DNA of 64,000 nt from Prevotella multiformis DSM 16608 (GCF_000191065.1 NZ_GL872283.1:434885-498884), one strand, 5' to 3'; shown: positions 14,251 to 22,504, counted from the stretch's first letter. Notes: generated by a model from the letters alone, not told the origin. Numbers and translations are program-made.

Positions 14251-17200
14251 TTGCTTCCGAATTTTCGTGCTTTGTCCAGCAGCTGCTGCTTCTGTTCGAG
14301 TTCGTTCAGTGCCACGCTGGCGGGGATGCCCTCTGTGGAGATGCGGTCCAGGACATCCGTTAATCGCTCGATGAGCGTATCCTTGTAGGAGTCCTTAGCC
14401 ATACCACGCACATCGTTAACCGTTGGGGTGACATATCCACCAGAGGCACGACCTTGCGCCTGCTGAACAAGAAACTTATTCATGTCGAGCGTGCGGATAG
14501 TCCCTGCACGCTGCGCACGATCGATGATGTCAATGAATGGAGCTATCGTAGGGTTCTCCACAGCAGCATTCGAAGCGACCCACTCCTTGCTATGTCCGTA
14601 TCCGCCCTCTCCTACGATGACGGTAGGTTTATCGATGAACCCACGTCTGTCTGGATCATAATCGGCATGGAACATCTTGCCATCCTGTTTGCGCTCTACG
14701 TCAATACTACCTCCGGACTCAAGTCCTGTTGCGACACGTGAACCTGAAGCAGAGGCGGAACTGCCTGCTCCGCTTAGTGTCATTCGCTTCACCTTATTGC
14801 GCTCTGCAAGTGCTGCTGCAAGCTGAGCAGCACCCGTGATACCCATCAAGGCAGCAGCAGGAATACCAGCAGGGAAACCCAATTCTGAGAAAGTCTTAGC
14901 GATAGCAGAAGCCGTGGATGCGATGATTTGCGCTGCTTGAATTGCGAAGTTAACATCCGCATATTTCTTTTGAATCTTCAGCTTCTCATTAGCCTTCTTT
15001 TTCTCAAGCTCCGTAGTGTCTTTACCAGCGTTCTTCGCAGCTTCAATCTCAGCATCATACTTAGCATCGACGTTCGCTATCTCTGCTTGCTGAAGTGATT
15101 GCATAGCGTCAACGAAAAGCCCCTTGTAATTCTCAAAGTCCTCCTTCCATTTTTCGCGTCTTAAACGTGAGACAGCTTCCTCGTATTCTTGTTGACTGAT
15201 AAATCCAGCCTGCAACAGACTTTTCAGATGCTCGAGTTCTTCTTGATAGATATCTTTGCGTTTTGCAAGACCATACTGTTGGAGTATTTGATTTCTATAT
15301 TCCTCAGCTTCTTTTATAAGATTATTTTTTGCTTTTTCATATTCTTCTGCCGAGAGAAGTCCTTTTGCGTAGTCTTCGTCAAGTTTCTTCCTTTTTGCTT
15401 TTTGCTGTTCATCGAACGTCTCAAGGCCGTACTCCTGTTTTGCACGAGCACGCTCCTCTTCCTTTTTCTGCTCATACTCTGCAACGATTGCAGCCTTAGC
15501 AGCTTCGTACGCTTCAGTAACCTCTCTCTCACGCTCTCCATTGTCTTTCGCACGCTGCAAGGAAGCCTTATAATATCCATCCAGGATTACTAATTTCGCA
15601 TCACATTCTTGCTGAAGAGTCTGCGGTTTAGCAGAAGCTGACTGTCGTATCTGGTCCAAGGACTCATAATACTCTTTCTCTGCCTCGATATATGCAGTGT
15701 TCGCAGCTTGCTGCTGGTCAGCGACAGCCTTAACTTGCCCTTCGTGTAACGCCTTCTTCTTCGCAGCATCCTTGAATACCATATTCTCAGAGCGTTGCAA
15801 GTAAGTCTTCTCGATATCGAGTAGTTTATTCTGATGCTGAATATTGAGAGCAGCCACGTATGCACTGTACTGCTCCTGTGTGAGGGTCTTCTTAGCAAGT
15901 GCTTCCTTTAATGCATTCAGACTCTTATCGTATCTTCGCTTCTCAGCATCAAGATCTTGTGCACGATCGTGCGCAAATAACTTGCTCGCTACATCGTCAG
16001 GGTCAGTGGTTTTTTTCTTCTTTTCTTTCTTTTTCTTAAGATCTTTTACTCCATTCTCTATCGTACGGTGCTTTTCTTCTTTTAAGTTCGGATTACTCGA
16101 ATGAGTCTTAACATCTGGAGTAACGTCAACAGAGATACGTGCAACCTTCTTCTTTCCAACTGTATTGTTTATCGCATCGATGAAGTTTCCGCGAACGTTC
16201 GCAGCCATCTTCTTAGCGTCCTGACCTATCTCAGTCCATGTATCCTTATAAGCGTCCCAAAGTCCCTTTATTCCTGTAGTAATCTTATCGACATCGAATG
16301 AGAATGCACCCTCAATCACCTTTGCCCATGCTTTCGCCATTCGACCCATTCCTTTGAATCCATCAATGACAAGGTTGACTCCAAATTTGAACACCTCCCA
16401 CGTGTTCTTGAAGGTATTTTTGACATGTTCAATTCCGATACGGAATATCTTGGACTCATTGTAGAGGTCGATAAAGTAGTTTATTATTTTAACCGTGTAA
16501 TCGATAATCTTAGACAAAGCCTTAACTCCGAATATCTTAGCTTTCATAGTAAGCTCGTCAAATCCGTTTTCGCCAAGACCGAAGAACTTAGACATCTTCT
16601 CATTAAGTTCTGCTTGGGCTTCAACCTCCTCGCGCTGTAACTCACCATACTCTCCTGTCACGCCCTTCAGTTCGTCCATATTAGTAGACATGTCAGCTAA
16701 GGTCTTCACAAGCTTCATACCTTCGTTGCTGGCAGTTTTTCCAAAAACAGCCTTCATAACTTGACCCACTTGCATAGAGTTTTCAGGCAGTTCCTTAATC
16801 TTGCCTGAAATCATCTTAATAGCCTCTAAGATGGAGGTCTTTCCTGAGATAAGGTCTGCTTCAAGCTGCTTACTTGAGATGCCGATAGAGTTCAGCGCAC
16901 CCTGTGTTGCAGTCGACATCGTGCGAATACGATTCGTCGCGGTCTGTATCAGCCCCATACCAGCCTCATTGAAGATACCAGAGCGGGTCTGCGTGATACT
17001 TGCGACGAGGTCCTTCACAGATGCACCTGCGTCACTGAAGGCAGGTCCGTACTGCTGAATCTGACTAAGGAATGTACCGTTAAGGTCAGCACCAGCCTGC
17101 AAGCCGTCCTTAATAGCATTAATAGCTTCAGTAGTAGATATACCATATTGATTGGTAAGTGACTCTACAGTACCGAGTACCTCCTTGTAGTCCTTACCGA

Positions 17201-17903
17201 ACTGTTCAGCGAGAGCAGATATCTGACTCTGCGTGTGGACGAGCTCGTCTCCTTGTATGTTGAAGAACTCACGAGTCAGACGTTGCGCTTCCTCAATTTC
17301 CATGTTGTAATTATAGAACCACTTGGCTCCTTCGATGACTGCGGAGATGGAAGCGACAGCAGCTGTTGCAACACCCACGAGCTTTGTCCATCCTCCAGAG
17401 ATAGACGAGAACATGCCTTCAAACTTACCCATGATGCCCGTAGACTCTTTACCCATCGATTCACCCAGTCCAGAAGCATCACGCTTCAACTCCGAGATAC
17501 GTCCATTGACACTACGAAGCTCTGAAGCTAACCGCCCGTACTCTTGCGGATTAGCTGCTTTCGACGTGTTGTTAAGAGCTGTCTGAAGGTCACGAGCTTG
17601 CTTCTTGAGTTGAGACATTGTCATTGCATTGATGTCCATAGCCGAACGAAGACTGCGGAGTTTCGTTTCATTAGCTTTTATCTGTGCATTGTAATTCTTT
17701 ACCTCTGCTTGCAGACGTTTGTATTCGGCTGTTTCTTTCTTGCCAGCTGCTTCCAGTTCCAGCATTGTATTCTGTCGGGCTTTCATCTCCTTGCGGAGAT
17801 CGGCTGTTGCACGCTCCAGCTGGTACAGTTCCTGCTGTGCTTTGCTCGTCTTTACATCAACAACATATTGTATGTGGTCTTCGGATAGATGTTTATTTGC
17901 CAT
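14247..17903 (-). CDS. Phage tail tape measure protein
   Basis: 1218 aa. It sets tail length and is ejected with the DNA. Residues ~20-145 form coiled coils (QLERATADLRKEMKARQNTM, LRSVNGRISELKRD). A hydrophobic helix lies at ~172-196 (WTKLVGVATAAVASISAVI). A PhageMin-tail-type region follows at ~200-420 (LTREFFNIQ, AINAIKDGLQAGADLNG, ITQTRSGIFNEAGMGLIQTA, MKAVFGKTASNEG), then long charged coiled coils from ~600 to 1010 and a second hydrophobic stretch (FPAGIPAAALMGITGAAQLAAA). Most of the gene is AT-richer than the tail genes downstream; composition shifts near 14400, close to the C-terminus, which suggests a recombination joint. Confidence 0.92.
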   Translation of the reverse strand: MANKHLSEDHIQYVVDVKTSKAQQELYQLERATADLRKEMKARQNTMLELEAAGKKETAEYKRLQAEVKNYNAQIKANETKLRSLRSAMDINAMTMSQLKKQARDLQTALNNTSKAANPQEYGRLASELRSVNGRISELKRDASGLGESMGKESTGIMGKFEGMFSSISGGWTKLVGVATAAVASISAVIEGAKWFYNYNMEIEEAQRLTREFFNIQGDELVHTQSQISALAEQFGKDYKEVLGTVESLTNQYGISTTEAINAIKDGLQAGADLNGTFLSQIQQYGPAFSDAGASVKDLVASITQTRSGIFNEAGMGLIQTATNRIRTMSTATQGALNSIGISSKQLEADLISGKTSILEAIKMISGKIKELPENSMQVGQVMKAVFGKTASNEGMKLVKTLADMSTNMDELKGVTGEYGELQREEVEAQAELNEKMSKFFGLGENGFDELTMKAKIFGVKALSKIIDYTVKIINYFIDLYNESKIFRIGIEHVKNTFKNTWEVFKFGVNLVIDGFKGMGRMAKAWAKVIEGAFSFDVDKITTGIKGLWDAYKDTWTEIGQDAKKMAANVRGNFIDAINNTVGKKKVARISVDVTPDVKTHSSNPNLKEEKHRTIENGVKDLKKKKEKKKKTTDPDDVASKLFAHDRAQDLDAEKRRYDKSLNALKEALAKKTLTQEQYSAYVAALNIQHQNKLLDIEKTYLQRSENMVFKDAAKKKALHEGQVKAVADQQQAANTAYIEAEKEYYESLDQIRQSASAKPQTLQQECDAKLVILDGYYKASLQRAKDNGEREREVTEAYEAAKAAIVAEYEQKKEEERARAKQEYGLETFDEQQKAKRKKLDEDYAKGLLSAEEYEKAKNNLIKEAEEYRNQILQQYGLAKRKDIYQEELEHLKSLLQAGFISQQEYEEAVSRLRREKWKEDFENYKGLFVDAMQSLQQAEIANVDAKYDAEIEAAKNAGKDTTELEKKKANEKLKIQKKYADVNFAIQAAQIIASTASAIAKTFSELGFPAGIPAAALMGITGAAQLAAALAERNKVKRMTLSGAGSSASASGSRVATGLESGGSIDVERKQDGKMFHADYDPDRRGFIDKPTVIVGEGGYGHSKEWVASNAAVENPTIAPFIDIIDRAQRAGTIRTLDMNKFLVQQAQGRASGGYVTPTVNDVRGMAKDSYKDTLIERLTDVLDRISTEGIPASVALNELEQKQQLLDKARKFGSK

Positions 17904-17909
17904 TGTTTG

Positions 17910-18311
17910 TTATGGATTAAGTGATGATTCCAATTGATTACGGATGCCCTTACGTACTTCGTCCGTAAAGCCGTAACAAAGTTGCGGGAATGTCTCATGA
18001 TAGAGGACACCCCAGACAACACGGTTATAAAGCGCAAGGTTACGCCGTCTGGACTTGGCTATGCGGTCATTGCGCTGACGGTATGCCATATCCAAAAAGC
18101 GGAGGTAGGGTAAAATACGAACAAAGATTGTGTAAGATTCACCCGATATGCTGGAATCGGAAGAATGCTTGGAGAGAGAAGTAAGGAGCCGTCCTGACCG
18201 AAGCTGATAATTGCTGCGCACGACCGACTCTTGCGTAGCATAAATCTTGGAAATACCCTGCTGAAGGGTGTCGCGAACGAACTTCTTACGAATGAGACTG
18301 TCTGTTACCAT
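17910..18311 (-). CDS. Small phage tail-associated protein
   Basis: 133 aa with the start at 18311 (MVTDSLIRKKF). An upstream in-frame ATG at 18332 lies at or before the -7 box at 18330-18337 and is therefore excluded. Basic and helical: TLQQGISKIYATQESVVRSNYQL, RQRNDRIAKSRRRNLALYNRVVWGVLYHETFPQL. No family recognised. It sits directly upstream of the tape measure (6-bp gap), where tail-assembly chaperones or tail-completion proteins are usual. Confidence 0.7.
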   Translation of the reverse strand: MVTDSLIRKKFVRDTLQQGISKIYATQESVVRSNYQLRSGRLLTSLSKHSSDSSISGESYTIFVRILPYLRFLDMAYRQRNDRIAKSRRRNLALYNRVVWGVLYHETFPQLCYGFTDEVRKGIRNQLESSLNP

Positions 18312-18329
18312 ATTTGCCTTTTTACAGTG

Positions 18330-18337
18330 CAAATATA
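18330..18337 (-). promoter_or_regulatory. -7 box of the tail operon
   Basis: TATATTTG on the minus strand. No good -33 TTTG is seen. Transcription would start near 18326, about 14 nt before the ATG at 18311, and could drive the 133-aa gene and the tape measure. Confidence 0.5.
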
Positions 18338-18370
18338 ATAACAGACAGTCATGAATGAAAGGACATCCTA

Positions 18371-18532
18371 TTAGTGACTCATGATGTACCGGTAGACTGG
18401 ATACCCGAATATCGGGGTCAGCAACGTCATGCAGATGAGGTAGAGAAATTTAATAATAAAAACCTGCCCTCTGCATAAAATCGGCATGAGAACGAGTGCT
18501 ATTACAAAAGATAGACCTTGTATCAGTTCCAT
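18371..18532 (-). CDS. Small hydrophobic membrane protein (53 aa)
   Basis: Start MELIQGLSFVIALVLM, stop after YRYIMSH. Two predicted membrane helices (LSFVIALVLMPIL and VFIIKFLYLICMTLLTPIFGY) with CRGQ between them. It begins 55 bp downstream of the methyltransferase stop on the same strand. Size and topology would fit a holin-like or superinfection-exclusion peptide, but nothing identifies its function. Confidence 0.55.
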   Translation of the reverse strand: MELIQGLSFVIALVLMPILCRGQVFIIKFLYLICMTLLTPIFGYPVYRYIMSH

Positions 18533-18586
18533 AAATCTAATGTTTATTTTAATGCAAATATAAATTTTTATTAGGAATAACGCAAG

Positions 18587-19921
18587 TTAATCCTCGAAAA
18601 TCTCCACCTCTATTGCCTTGAACAATTCGAGGACAACTTGCGGTACCATAGAATTGCCGAGGGCTTTTATCGATTCCTGTCGCCATCTTGTAAAAGGAAT
18701 GGTAAGACGAGATATATCAAAGGGTAGCCCATCATTTCCTCTACAAACAGGGGAGACAGTTGGGAAGTCCCTCCACCAATTTTGTGGGCAATCTGCTCCG
18801 ACAGGTTGCTCTGTGCAGCGTTCTTCTTGCGGTGCCCCTTGAGGTTGTCCATTGTCATCATGGTCCTCATCCCGTCGCTCGCCCCTGGTGTCAGCAGCCA
18901 GTCCCATTTGCGGAACATCTCGGGTAATCCCTTCTGTTTGGAGTTCACTCCCCTCTTCTTGAAGTCCTGGGCGCAGGGTGTCGGCAGTATGCCGTGGAAG
19001 TTGAAGAAGTCCATCAGACCATTGGGGCGTTGCTCGCCGTTGGCTCTGCTGCCCATCGTCTTTCCTCCTTTCTTCTTCAGAGCCTTGATACGCTTGCTGT
19101 GTTGTATCTCCACCGCTAATGGTGTGGGAAGCAGCCCGAGAGAAAGGAATTTCTGCTTGCCGTCCTCGCATACCTTCAGCCCCTGTGTTAAAGGTGTCGG
19201 GAGCATGTCTGAGTAGACTACTTGGCTCAGTAGGCTGTTGTATTTCGTTCCGTTCTTGTAGCCGTTGCGCTTTGCCCTCGCTCTCATTGACGCCGGGTCT
19301 TCGCAGAATTCCCTCGTACATGGTGTCAGTAGGAGATGTGGGAACATTCCTTCTTGCGACGAACCACACTCGGTCTCGTTGATGGGGCGCACCGACGGCA
19401 CAAGCCGGAACAACAAACGGCTGGACGGAGTATCCTTCACGCTCAAGGTCTGAGCAGACGGTTTCGACGACGAACCCTTGCTTTTTTTGGTAAATGTCGT
19501 CGTTCTCCTCGAAGAGAGAGGTTGTGCTTCCCACCTTAACCTCTTCGCCGGGCTGTACCATCGAGAGGATACCAGCAACGTTCTCACCAATGACGAAAGT
19601 GGGCTGTATCTGCCTGATGACTCGTAGCATCTCTGGCCAGAGGTAGCGGTCATCGTCCGCTCCAAATCGCCGTCCTGCTGAACTGAAAGGTTGGCAAGGG
19701 AAGCCTCCTGTGAGTATGTCGATTTGTCCTTGCCACCTTGAGAAGTCTGTTGTCTTGATGTTTTCATAATTGATGGAGTTTGGGAACCAGTAATTGAGGA
19801 TTGTGTTGCAGAACTCGTTGATTTCGCAATGAAAAACATTCTGCCATCCGAGCCATAAGGCTGCGAGTTCGGGTGCGCCAATACCGCTGAAGAGCGAGGC
19901 ATGTCTGATAATTTTTCTCAT
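18587..19921 (-). CDS. DNA (cytosine-5) methyltransferase
   Basis: 444 aa, phage-type Dcm-like C5 enzyme. Motif I is SLFSGIGAPELAA (9-21), motif IV the catalytic GGFPCQPFS (Cys76), motif VI GENVAG (112-117), motif VIII QRDRVW, and motif X ALGNSMVPQVV at the end. Between VIII and X lies a variable region with recurring ADT-like triplets (TDTMYEG, APDTFNTG, TADTLRPG, AADTRGE). It probably protects phage DNA from host restriction; the target sequence cannot be read from the protein. The start at 19921 agrees with a promoter at 19949-19979. A 411-codon second frame is open within the gene. Confidence 0.93.
   Translation of the reverse strand: MRKIIRHASLFSGIGAPELAALWLGWQNVFHCEINEFCNTILNYWFPNSINYENIKTTDFSRWQGQIDILTGGFPCQPFSSAGRRFGADDDRYLWPEMLRVIRQIQPTFVIGENVAGILSMVQPGEEVKVGSTTSLFEENDDIYQKKQGFVVETVCSDLEREGYSVQPFVVPACAVGAPHQRDRVWFVARRNVPTSPTDTMYEGILRRPGVNESEGKAQRLQERNEIQQPTEPSSLLRHAPDTFNTGAEGMRGRQAEIPFSRAASHTISGGDTTQQAYQGSEEERRKDDGQQSQRRATPQWSDGLLQLPRHTADTLRPGLQEEGSELQTEGITRDVPQMGLAADTRGERRDEDHDDNGQPQGAPQEERCTEQPVGADCPQNWWRDFPTVSPVCRGNDGLPFDISRLTIPFTRWRQESIKALGNSMVPQVVLELFKAIEVEIFED
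18667..19902 (-). other. Long overprinted reading frame inside the C5 methyltransferase gene
   Basis: A second minus-strand frame stays open for 411 codons across almost the whole methyltransferase gene. Its product is Ser/Thr/basic-rich at first, then carries regular LPTP motifs (MLPTPLTQG, LLPTPLAVE, ILPTPCAQD, LLTPGASDG) and ends LSPLFVEEMMGYPLIY. LPTP is what the shifted frame reads from the codons for the ADT motifs of the enzyme. It may be a genuine overlapping gene or a by-product of a constrained repeat. No ribosome-binding signal distinguishes it. Confidence 0.3.
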
Positions 19922-19948
19922 TCATCTTACCTGTTTGTTTGTCTATGG

Positions 19949-19979
19949 CAAATTTATGTACTTCTTCTTTGGTTGTAAA
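19949..19979 (-). promoter_or_regulatory. Promoter of the C5 methyltransferase
   Basis: Minus strand TTTA (19976-19979), 19 bp, TAAATTTG (19949-19956). The leader to the ATG at 19921 would be about 24 nt. Confidence 0.55.
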
Positions 19980-20054
19980 GGACACCTCATCTCACGACGA
20001 AGTGCCCTGACAAACAAACATCCAAATGAATGGATGCTTTGACAAAAAAGAAAA

Positions 20055-20330
20055 TTATCGCTCACGGAACATCCATTTGAACTCTAAACCTTGCGCCCCG
20101 GGGCGGTTGCAGAACTTAAAGCCTGCATCACGAAGGGCGGAAAACACCTGCTCTGCGCTCACCTTGGCGGAGGGATCAATGCCACGAATGGCATCGAAGA
20201 CTTCGGAAGTGGAGAAGAAATGTGTGGCTTCGGCAGGTGCCGAAGCTGGGCGGTAGGTAGCGGAGAGAGCTGCCACATAGATGCTGATATCGGTGATGGG
20301 CCGCTCAGGGGTTTCTTTCTGATTACTCAT
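20055..20330 (-). CDS. Hypothetical protein, end of a four-gene operon
   Basis: 91 aa from the ATG at 20330, which overlaps the upstream stop (ATGAGTAA). An in-frame ATG further up lies inside the preceding gene and is less likely. The sequence TSEVFDAIRGIDPSAKVSAEQVFSALRDAGFKFCNRPGAQGLEFKW looks like a small winged-helix-like fold, common in Bacteroidetes phage proteins of this size, but no family is certain. It is translationally coupled to the 93-aa protein. Confidence 0.65.
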   Translation of the reverse strand: MSNQKETPERPITDISIYVAALSATYRPASAPAEATHFFSTSEVFDAIRGIDPSAKVSAEQVFSALRDAGFKFCNRPGAQGLEFKWMFRER

Positions 20331-20604
20331 TGTCTGAAGGGTTAAAGGTTTGACGACAGCCGGCTTCACCGGAAGGGTCTACCGACGTGAGAAATGTTGT
20401 AAGATCCTTGCGCAGTGAGCGCAGGGTGTCGAGGAAGGTGAGCGCAGTATCTGGCTTGATGGTGCCGGCATCGCGCCACTGGTCGATAAGGAAATCCTCG
20501 ATGGCCTGCAGACGCTCGGTACGCTCAGAAATATAGCCAGGATCGAGCATCGCTTCGAGAGTCTCGGTGGCCTGCTCGTTGAGATGAATGAGAGTGGTTT
20601 TCAT
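20323..20604 (-). CDS. Hypothetical protein (93 aa)
   Basis: Largely helical: NEQATETLEAMLDPGYISERTERLQAIEDFLIDQWRD and FLDTLRSLRKDLTTFLTSV. Overlaps the upstream gene by 4 bp (ATGA) and the downstream gene by 8 bp. No homologous family recognised. It shares a transcript with the membrane protein at 20903-21220, so a common function is possible but unproven. Confidence 0.65.
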   Translation of the reverse strand: MKTTLIHLNEQATETLEAMLDPGYISERTERLQAIEDFLIDQWRDAGTIKPDTALTFLDTLRSLRKDLTTFLTSVDPSGEAGCRQTFNPSDNE

Positions 20605-20906
20605 TTTTTGCCTCCTTTCTGTTCCAAAAAAGATTGAAATTCTGCCAATGTGTTGATAAATCCTTCAAGAGTCTGCAACTTCTCTTCCCACTTATTCATC
20701 AGCGTACATTCCCGTGATGTAGCATACCCGGACTCGTGAATATCCTTGTAATGCTCATACATACGCGACACTTTATCGGCCTCTCGTTGTACTTTTATTC
20801 GTATGGACTTCAGCAATCCCGGGAATAAAGAAATATCTCCAGCTGGGATGAAAAGCCCCGTCTCAGCCTTAAAGCCATAGACGGAAGGGTCTTGTACAAT
20901 CTTCAT
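20601..20906 (-). CDS. Hypothetical protein (101 aa)
   Basis: Mostly helical C-terminus (SIRIKVQREADKVSRMYEHYKDIH, LQTLEGFINTLAEFQSFLEQKGGKK). Starts within the stop of the 105-aa membrane protein gene (4-bp overlap). No recognisable domain and no catalytic motif. Confidence 0.65.
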   Translation of the reverse strand: MKIVQDPSVYGFKAETGLFIPAGDISLFPGLLKSIRIKVQREADKVSRMYEHYKDIHESGYATSRECTLMNKWEEKLQTLEGFINTLAEFQSFLEQKGGKK

Positions 20907-21220
20907 GCACAGCCTCCTTTCTTTTCTGATTTATTTATGCGATATACTAAGTAGCCTGCACAGAGGGTTGAAACTACAGATGTAATAGGCTGCTGCTCGA
21001 TGGCTACAGCTGCTACTATCACGCACAAAGATACAAGATTAACTCTAATCACCAAACGACGGGTAACTGAGAACTCGCAGATACGGCTGTAGAACTCGCT
21101 TTTGGCGTCGAGCCAATGATTAATAGACTTGATTTTCTGCTGTATCGTAGCACGTACGTCGATAGGCTGCTGTTGCTTTGCAGAGCTCTCGAATTCGATT
21201 ACTTGTTGCATGTTGCACAT
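20903..21220 (-). CDS. Small membrane protein, first gene after the repeat leader
   Basis: 105 aa (102 if it starts at the second Met, 21211). A charged helical N-terminus (VRATIQQKIKSINHWLDAKSEFYSRI) precedes two hydrophobic stretches (LVIRVNLVSLCVIVAAVAI and VVSTLCAGYLVYRI) and a basic tail KSEKKGG. The first start codon lies inside the third copy of the 13-mer repeat of the leader. It heads a four-gene operon of overlapping genes that ends near 20055. Function unknown. Confidence 0.65.
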   Translation of the reverse strand: MCNMQQVIEFESSAKQQQPIDVRATIQQKIKSINHWLDAKSEFYSRICEFSVTRRLVIRVNLVSLCVIVAAVAIEQQPITSVVSTLCAGYLVYRINKSEKKGGCA

Positions 21221-21456
21221 TGTTTGACTGTTGCCTGAATCCGTCAGGTACGGATACAGAAAAAGCGGATGCTCTTCCTGTCGTCAAACAATGTGTCTTA
21301 CACCAACAAGGGCAAATTCACTGGAAGGCATCCGCCATATCTTCATTGCAGAAGGCTGCAAGTATGGGCATAAAAATAAGCCCATCGAAATTTAATAAGT
21401 TCGGGGCTTGAAATTTCTTCTCGCCCTTATTTGTGTATTACTACACATTGTTTGAC
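21216..21456 (-). repeat. Structured leader with three copies of GTCAAACAATGTG
   Basis: On the minus (transcribed) strand the 13-mer occurs at 21456-21444, as its reverse complement at 21295-21283, and again at 21228-21216. The inner inverted copy can pair with either outer copy. The last copy includes the ATG at 21220 and the first includes the ATG of an 18-codon ORF (21448-21392). A second inverted pair, GCATCCGC/GCGGATGC (21328-21335, 21265-21272), is nested inside. A 33-codon ORF (MGLFLCPYL..VGVRHIV) is also open in the leader. Confidence 0.65.
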
Positions 21457-21461
21457 AGTTG

Positions 21462-21493
21462 CAAAGATAAGAAGTCTTTTTGTAACCGCCAAA
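21462..21493 (-). promoter_or_regulatory. Promoter of the repeat leader and membrane-protein operon
   Basis: Minus strand TTTG (21490-21493), 20-bp spacer, TATCTTTG (21462-21469). Transcription would start near 21458, immediately before the first 13-mer copy. Confidence 0.7.
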
Positions 21494-21527
21494 TAAAAAC
21501 GCAAGTATTTTTTGCGTGACGCAAAAA

Positions 21528-22052
21528 TTATTCTATAACAATAGGCTTCTCGTCAGGTAGTTCATCATGAGGTATCTGATATTCGTCAAAAACTCTCAGC
21601 AGCTGGTCCTCATTATATACTTGAATCGGAAAACCCTGCCCTTTGAGGTCTTTGATTAAATCCTTCTTCTTTGGTCCTGCTGCATAGCCCATAATGACTA
21701 TATCCGTCTTTTTGCTGATAGAAGTATTCATATCAGCCCCATACTGCTTTAGAAGTTTTCCCAAGACATCACGTTTCGGAAAGGCGAGAAACTGCCCTGT
21801 TATAACTATCTTCTTACCGAAGAAAGGCGTATTAGGGTTTTCTACTTCTTCCGCACTAAGAGGCTTCAGTGTATCAGAATTGATATGATTATTTTCTCTT
21901 TCTTCCAGAGATGGTCTTCTAACCTTTCTCATCGCCATGTTGATTTCAGCCTTCATCCGCTCACGGATACAGAAATTGATAAATGTGTTAATGTTTTCTT
22001 TCTGAGATAGGTAAGCGATAAGGTCGCTTTCCACAATAAGTTGATGTTCCAT
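21528..22052 (-). CDS. BRCT-domain protein
   Basis: 174 aa from the ATG at 22052 (MEHQLIVESDLIAYL). The reading frame is open further upstream, but the promoter at 22091-22121 places the RNA start below those codons. A helical N-terminal part precedes a C-terminal BRCT domain: FFGKKIVITGQFLAFPKRDVLGKLLKQYGADMNTSISKKTDIVIMGYAAGPKKKDL. This is the type found at the end of NAD-dependent DNA ligases and in exonuclease-like proteins. BRCT domains bind DNA ends or phosphoproteins, but no enzymatic domain accompanies it here. It may modulate host replication or repair proteins. Confidence 0.8.
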   Translation of the reverse strand: MEHQLIVESDLIAYLSQKENINTFINFCIRERMKAEINMAMRKVRRPSLEERENNHINSDTLKPLSAEEVENPNTPFFGKKIVITGQFLAFPKRDVLGKLLKQYGADMNTSISKKTDIVIMGYAAGPKKKDLIKDLKGQGFPIQVYNEDQLLRVFDEYQIPHDELPDEKPIVIE

Positions 22053-22090
22053 AATGTAATAGTTCTTAGTTTTTGTTTCGTAAATCGGAG

Positions 22091-22121
22091 CAAAGATACA
22101 AAAAACGAATAATAACGCAAA
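22091..22121 (-). promoter_or_regulatory. Promoter of the BRCT gene
   Basis: Minus strand TTTG (22118-22121), exactly 19 bp, TATCTTTG (22091-22098). The leader to 22052 would be about 36 nt. Confidence 0.72.
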
Positions 22122-22136
22122 AAAATGAAAAGAAAA

Positions 22137-22158
22137 AGCCCCTCGCATTGCGAGAGGC
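22137..22158 (-). terminator. Terminator of the DUF5053-like gene
   Basis: Hairpin GCCCCTCGC-ATT-GCGAGAGGC followed on the minus strand by a T-rich run (TTTTTCTTTTCATTTTTTT). Confidence 0.7.
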
Positions 22159-22215
22159 TAAAATGCACTCATAGGCGATGAGTGACTTTTGTCTTAAGGT
22201 CAATGAGAACCTCGC

Positions 22216-22470
22216 CTAAATATTTTCTGCTGCACGACGAATACGGTTGGATAGGTCAATAAGTGCGCCTCGCAGCTGTTCAGTTTCCTGTTGGTTAAAA
22301 CCACCTGCACCTCCGTTGCCGTCGATACCGTCCATTTTGTGGTAAAACCAAGAGGAAGACTTCTGAAAGTAGGTATTGGCAAAATCACGCCATGAAACCG
22401 ACATTAAGATGTCTTGTACTTTTCTTTTCATATCAGTAACTACTACTGGGGTTGTCATAACAGTTTCCAT
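22216..22470 (-). CDS. DUF5053-like small protein
   Basis: 84 aa. The segment SVSWRDFANTYFQKSSSWFYHKMDGIDGNGGAGGF followed by QLRGALIDLSNRIRRAAENI is a pattern I associate with the Bacteroidetes family DUF5053, abundant in phages and mobile elements; this is from memory. The first part resembles a helix-turn-helix (WRDFANTYFQKSSSWFYHK), so DNA binding is plausible. Hairpins on both sides suggest a short transcript. Confidence 0.7.
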   Translation of the reverse strand: METVMTTPVVVTDMKRKVQDILMSVSWRDFANTYFQKSSSWFYHKMDGIDGNGGAGGFNQQETEQLRGALIDLSNRIRRAAENI

Positions 22471-22504
22471 TGTTTCTTTTTTTTAATAGTTTTACTTTAT
22501 TGTG

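Noticed and set aside
19764..19985. 73-codon frame overlapping the start of the C5 methyltransferase (MSFTTKEEVHKF..)
   Set aside because: Its start lies upstream of the promoter (19949-19979) and it runs into the methyltransferase gene in another frame.
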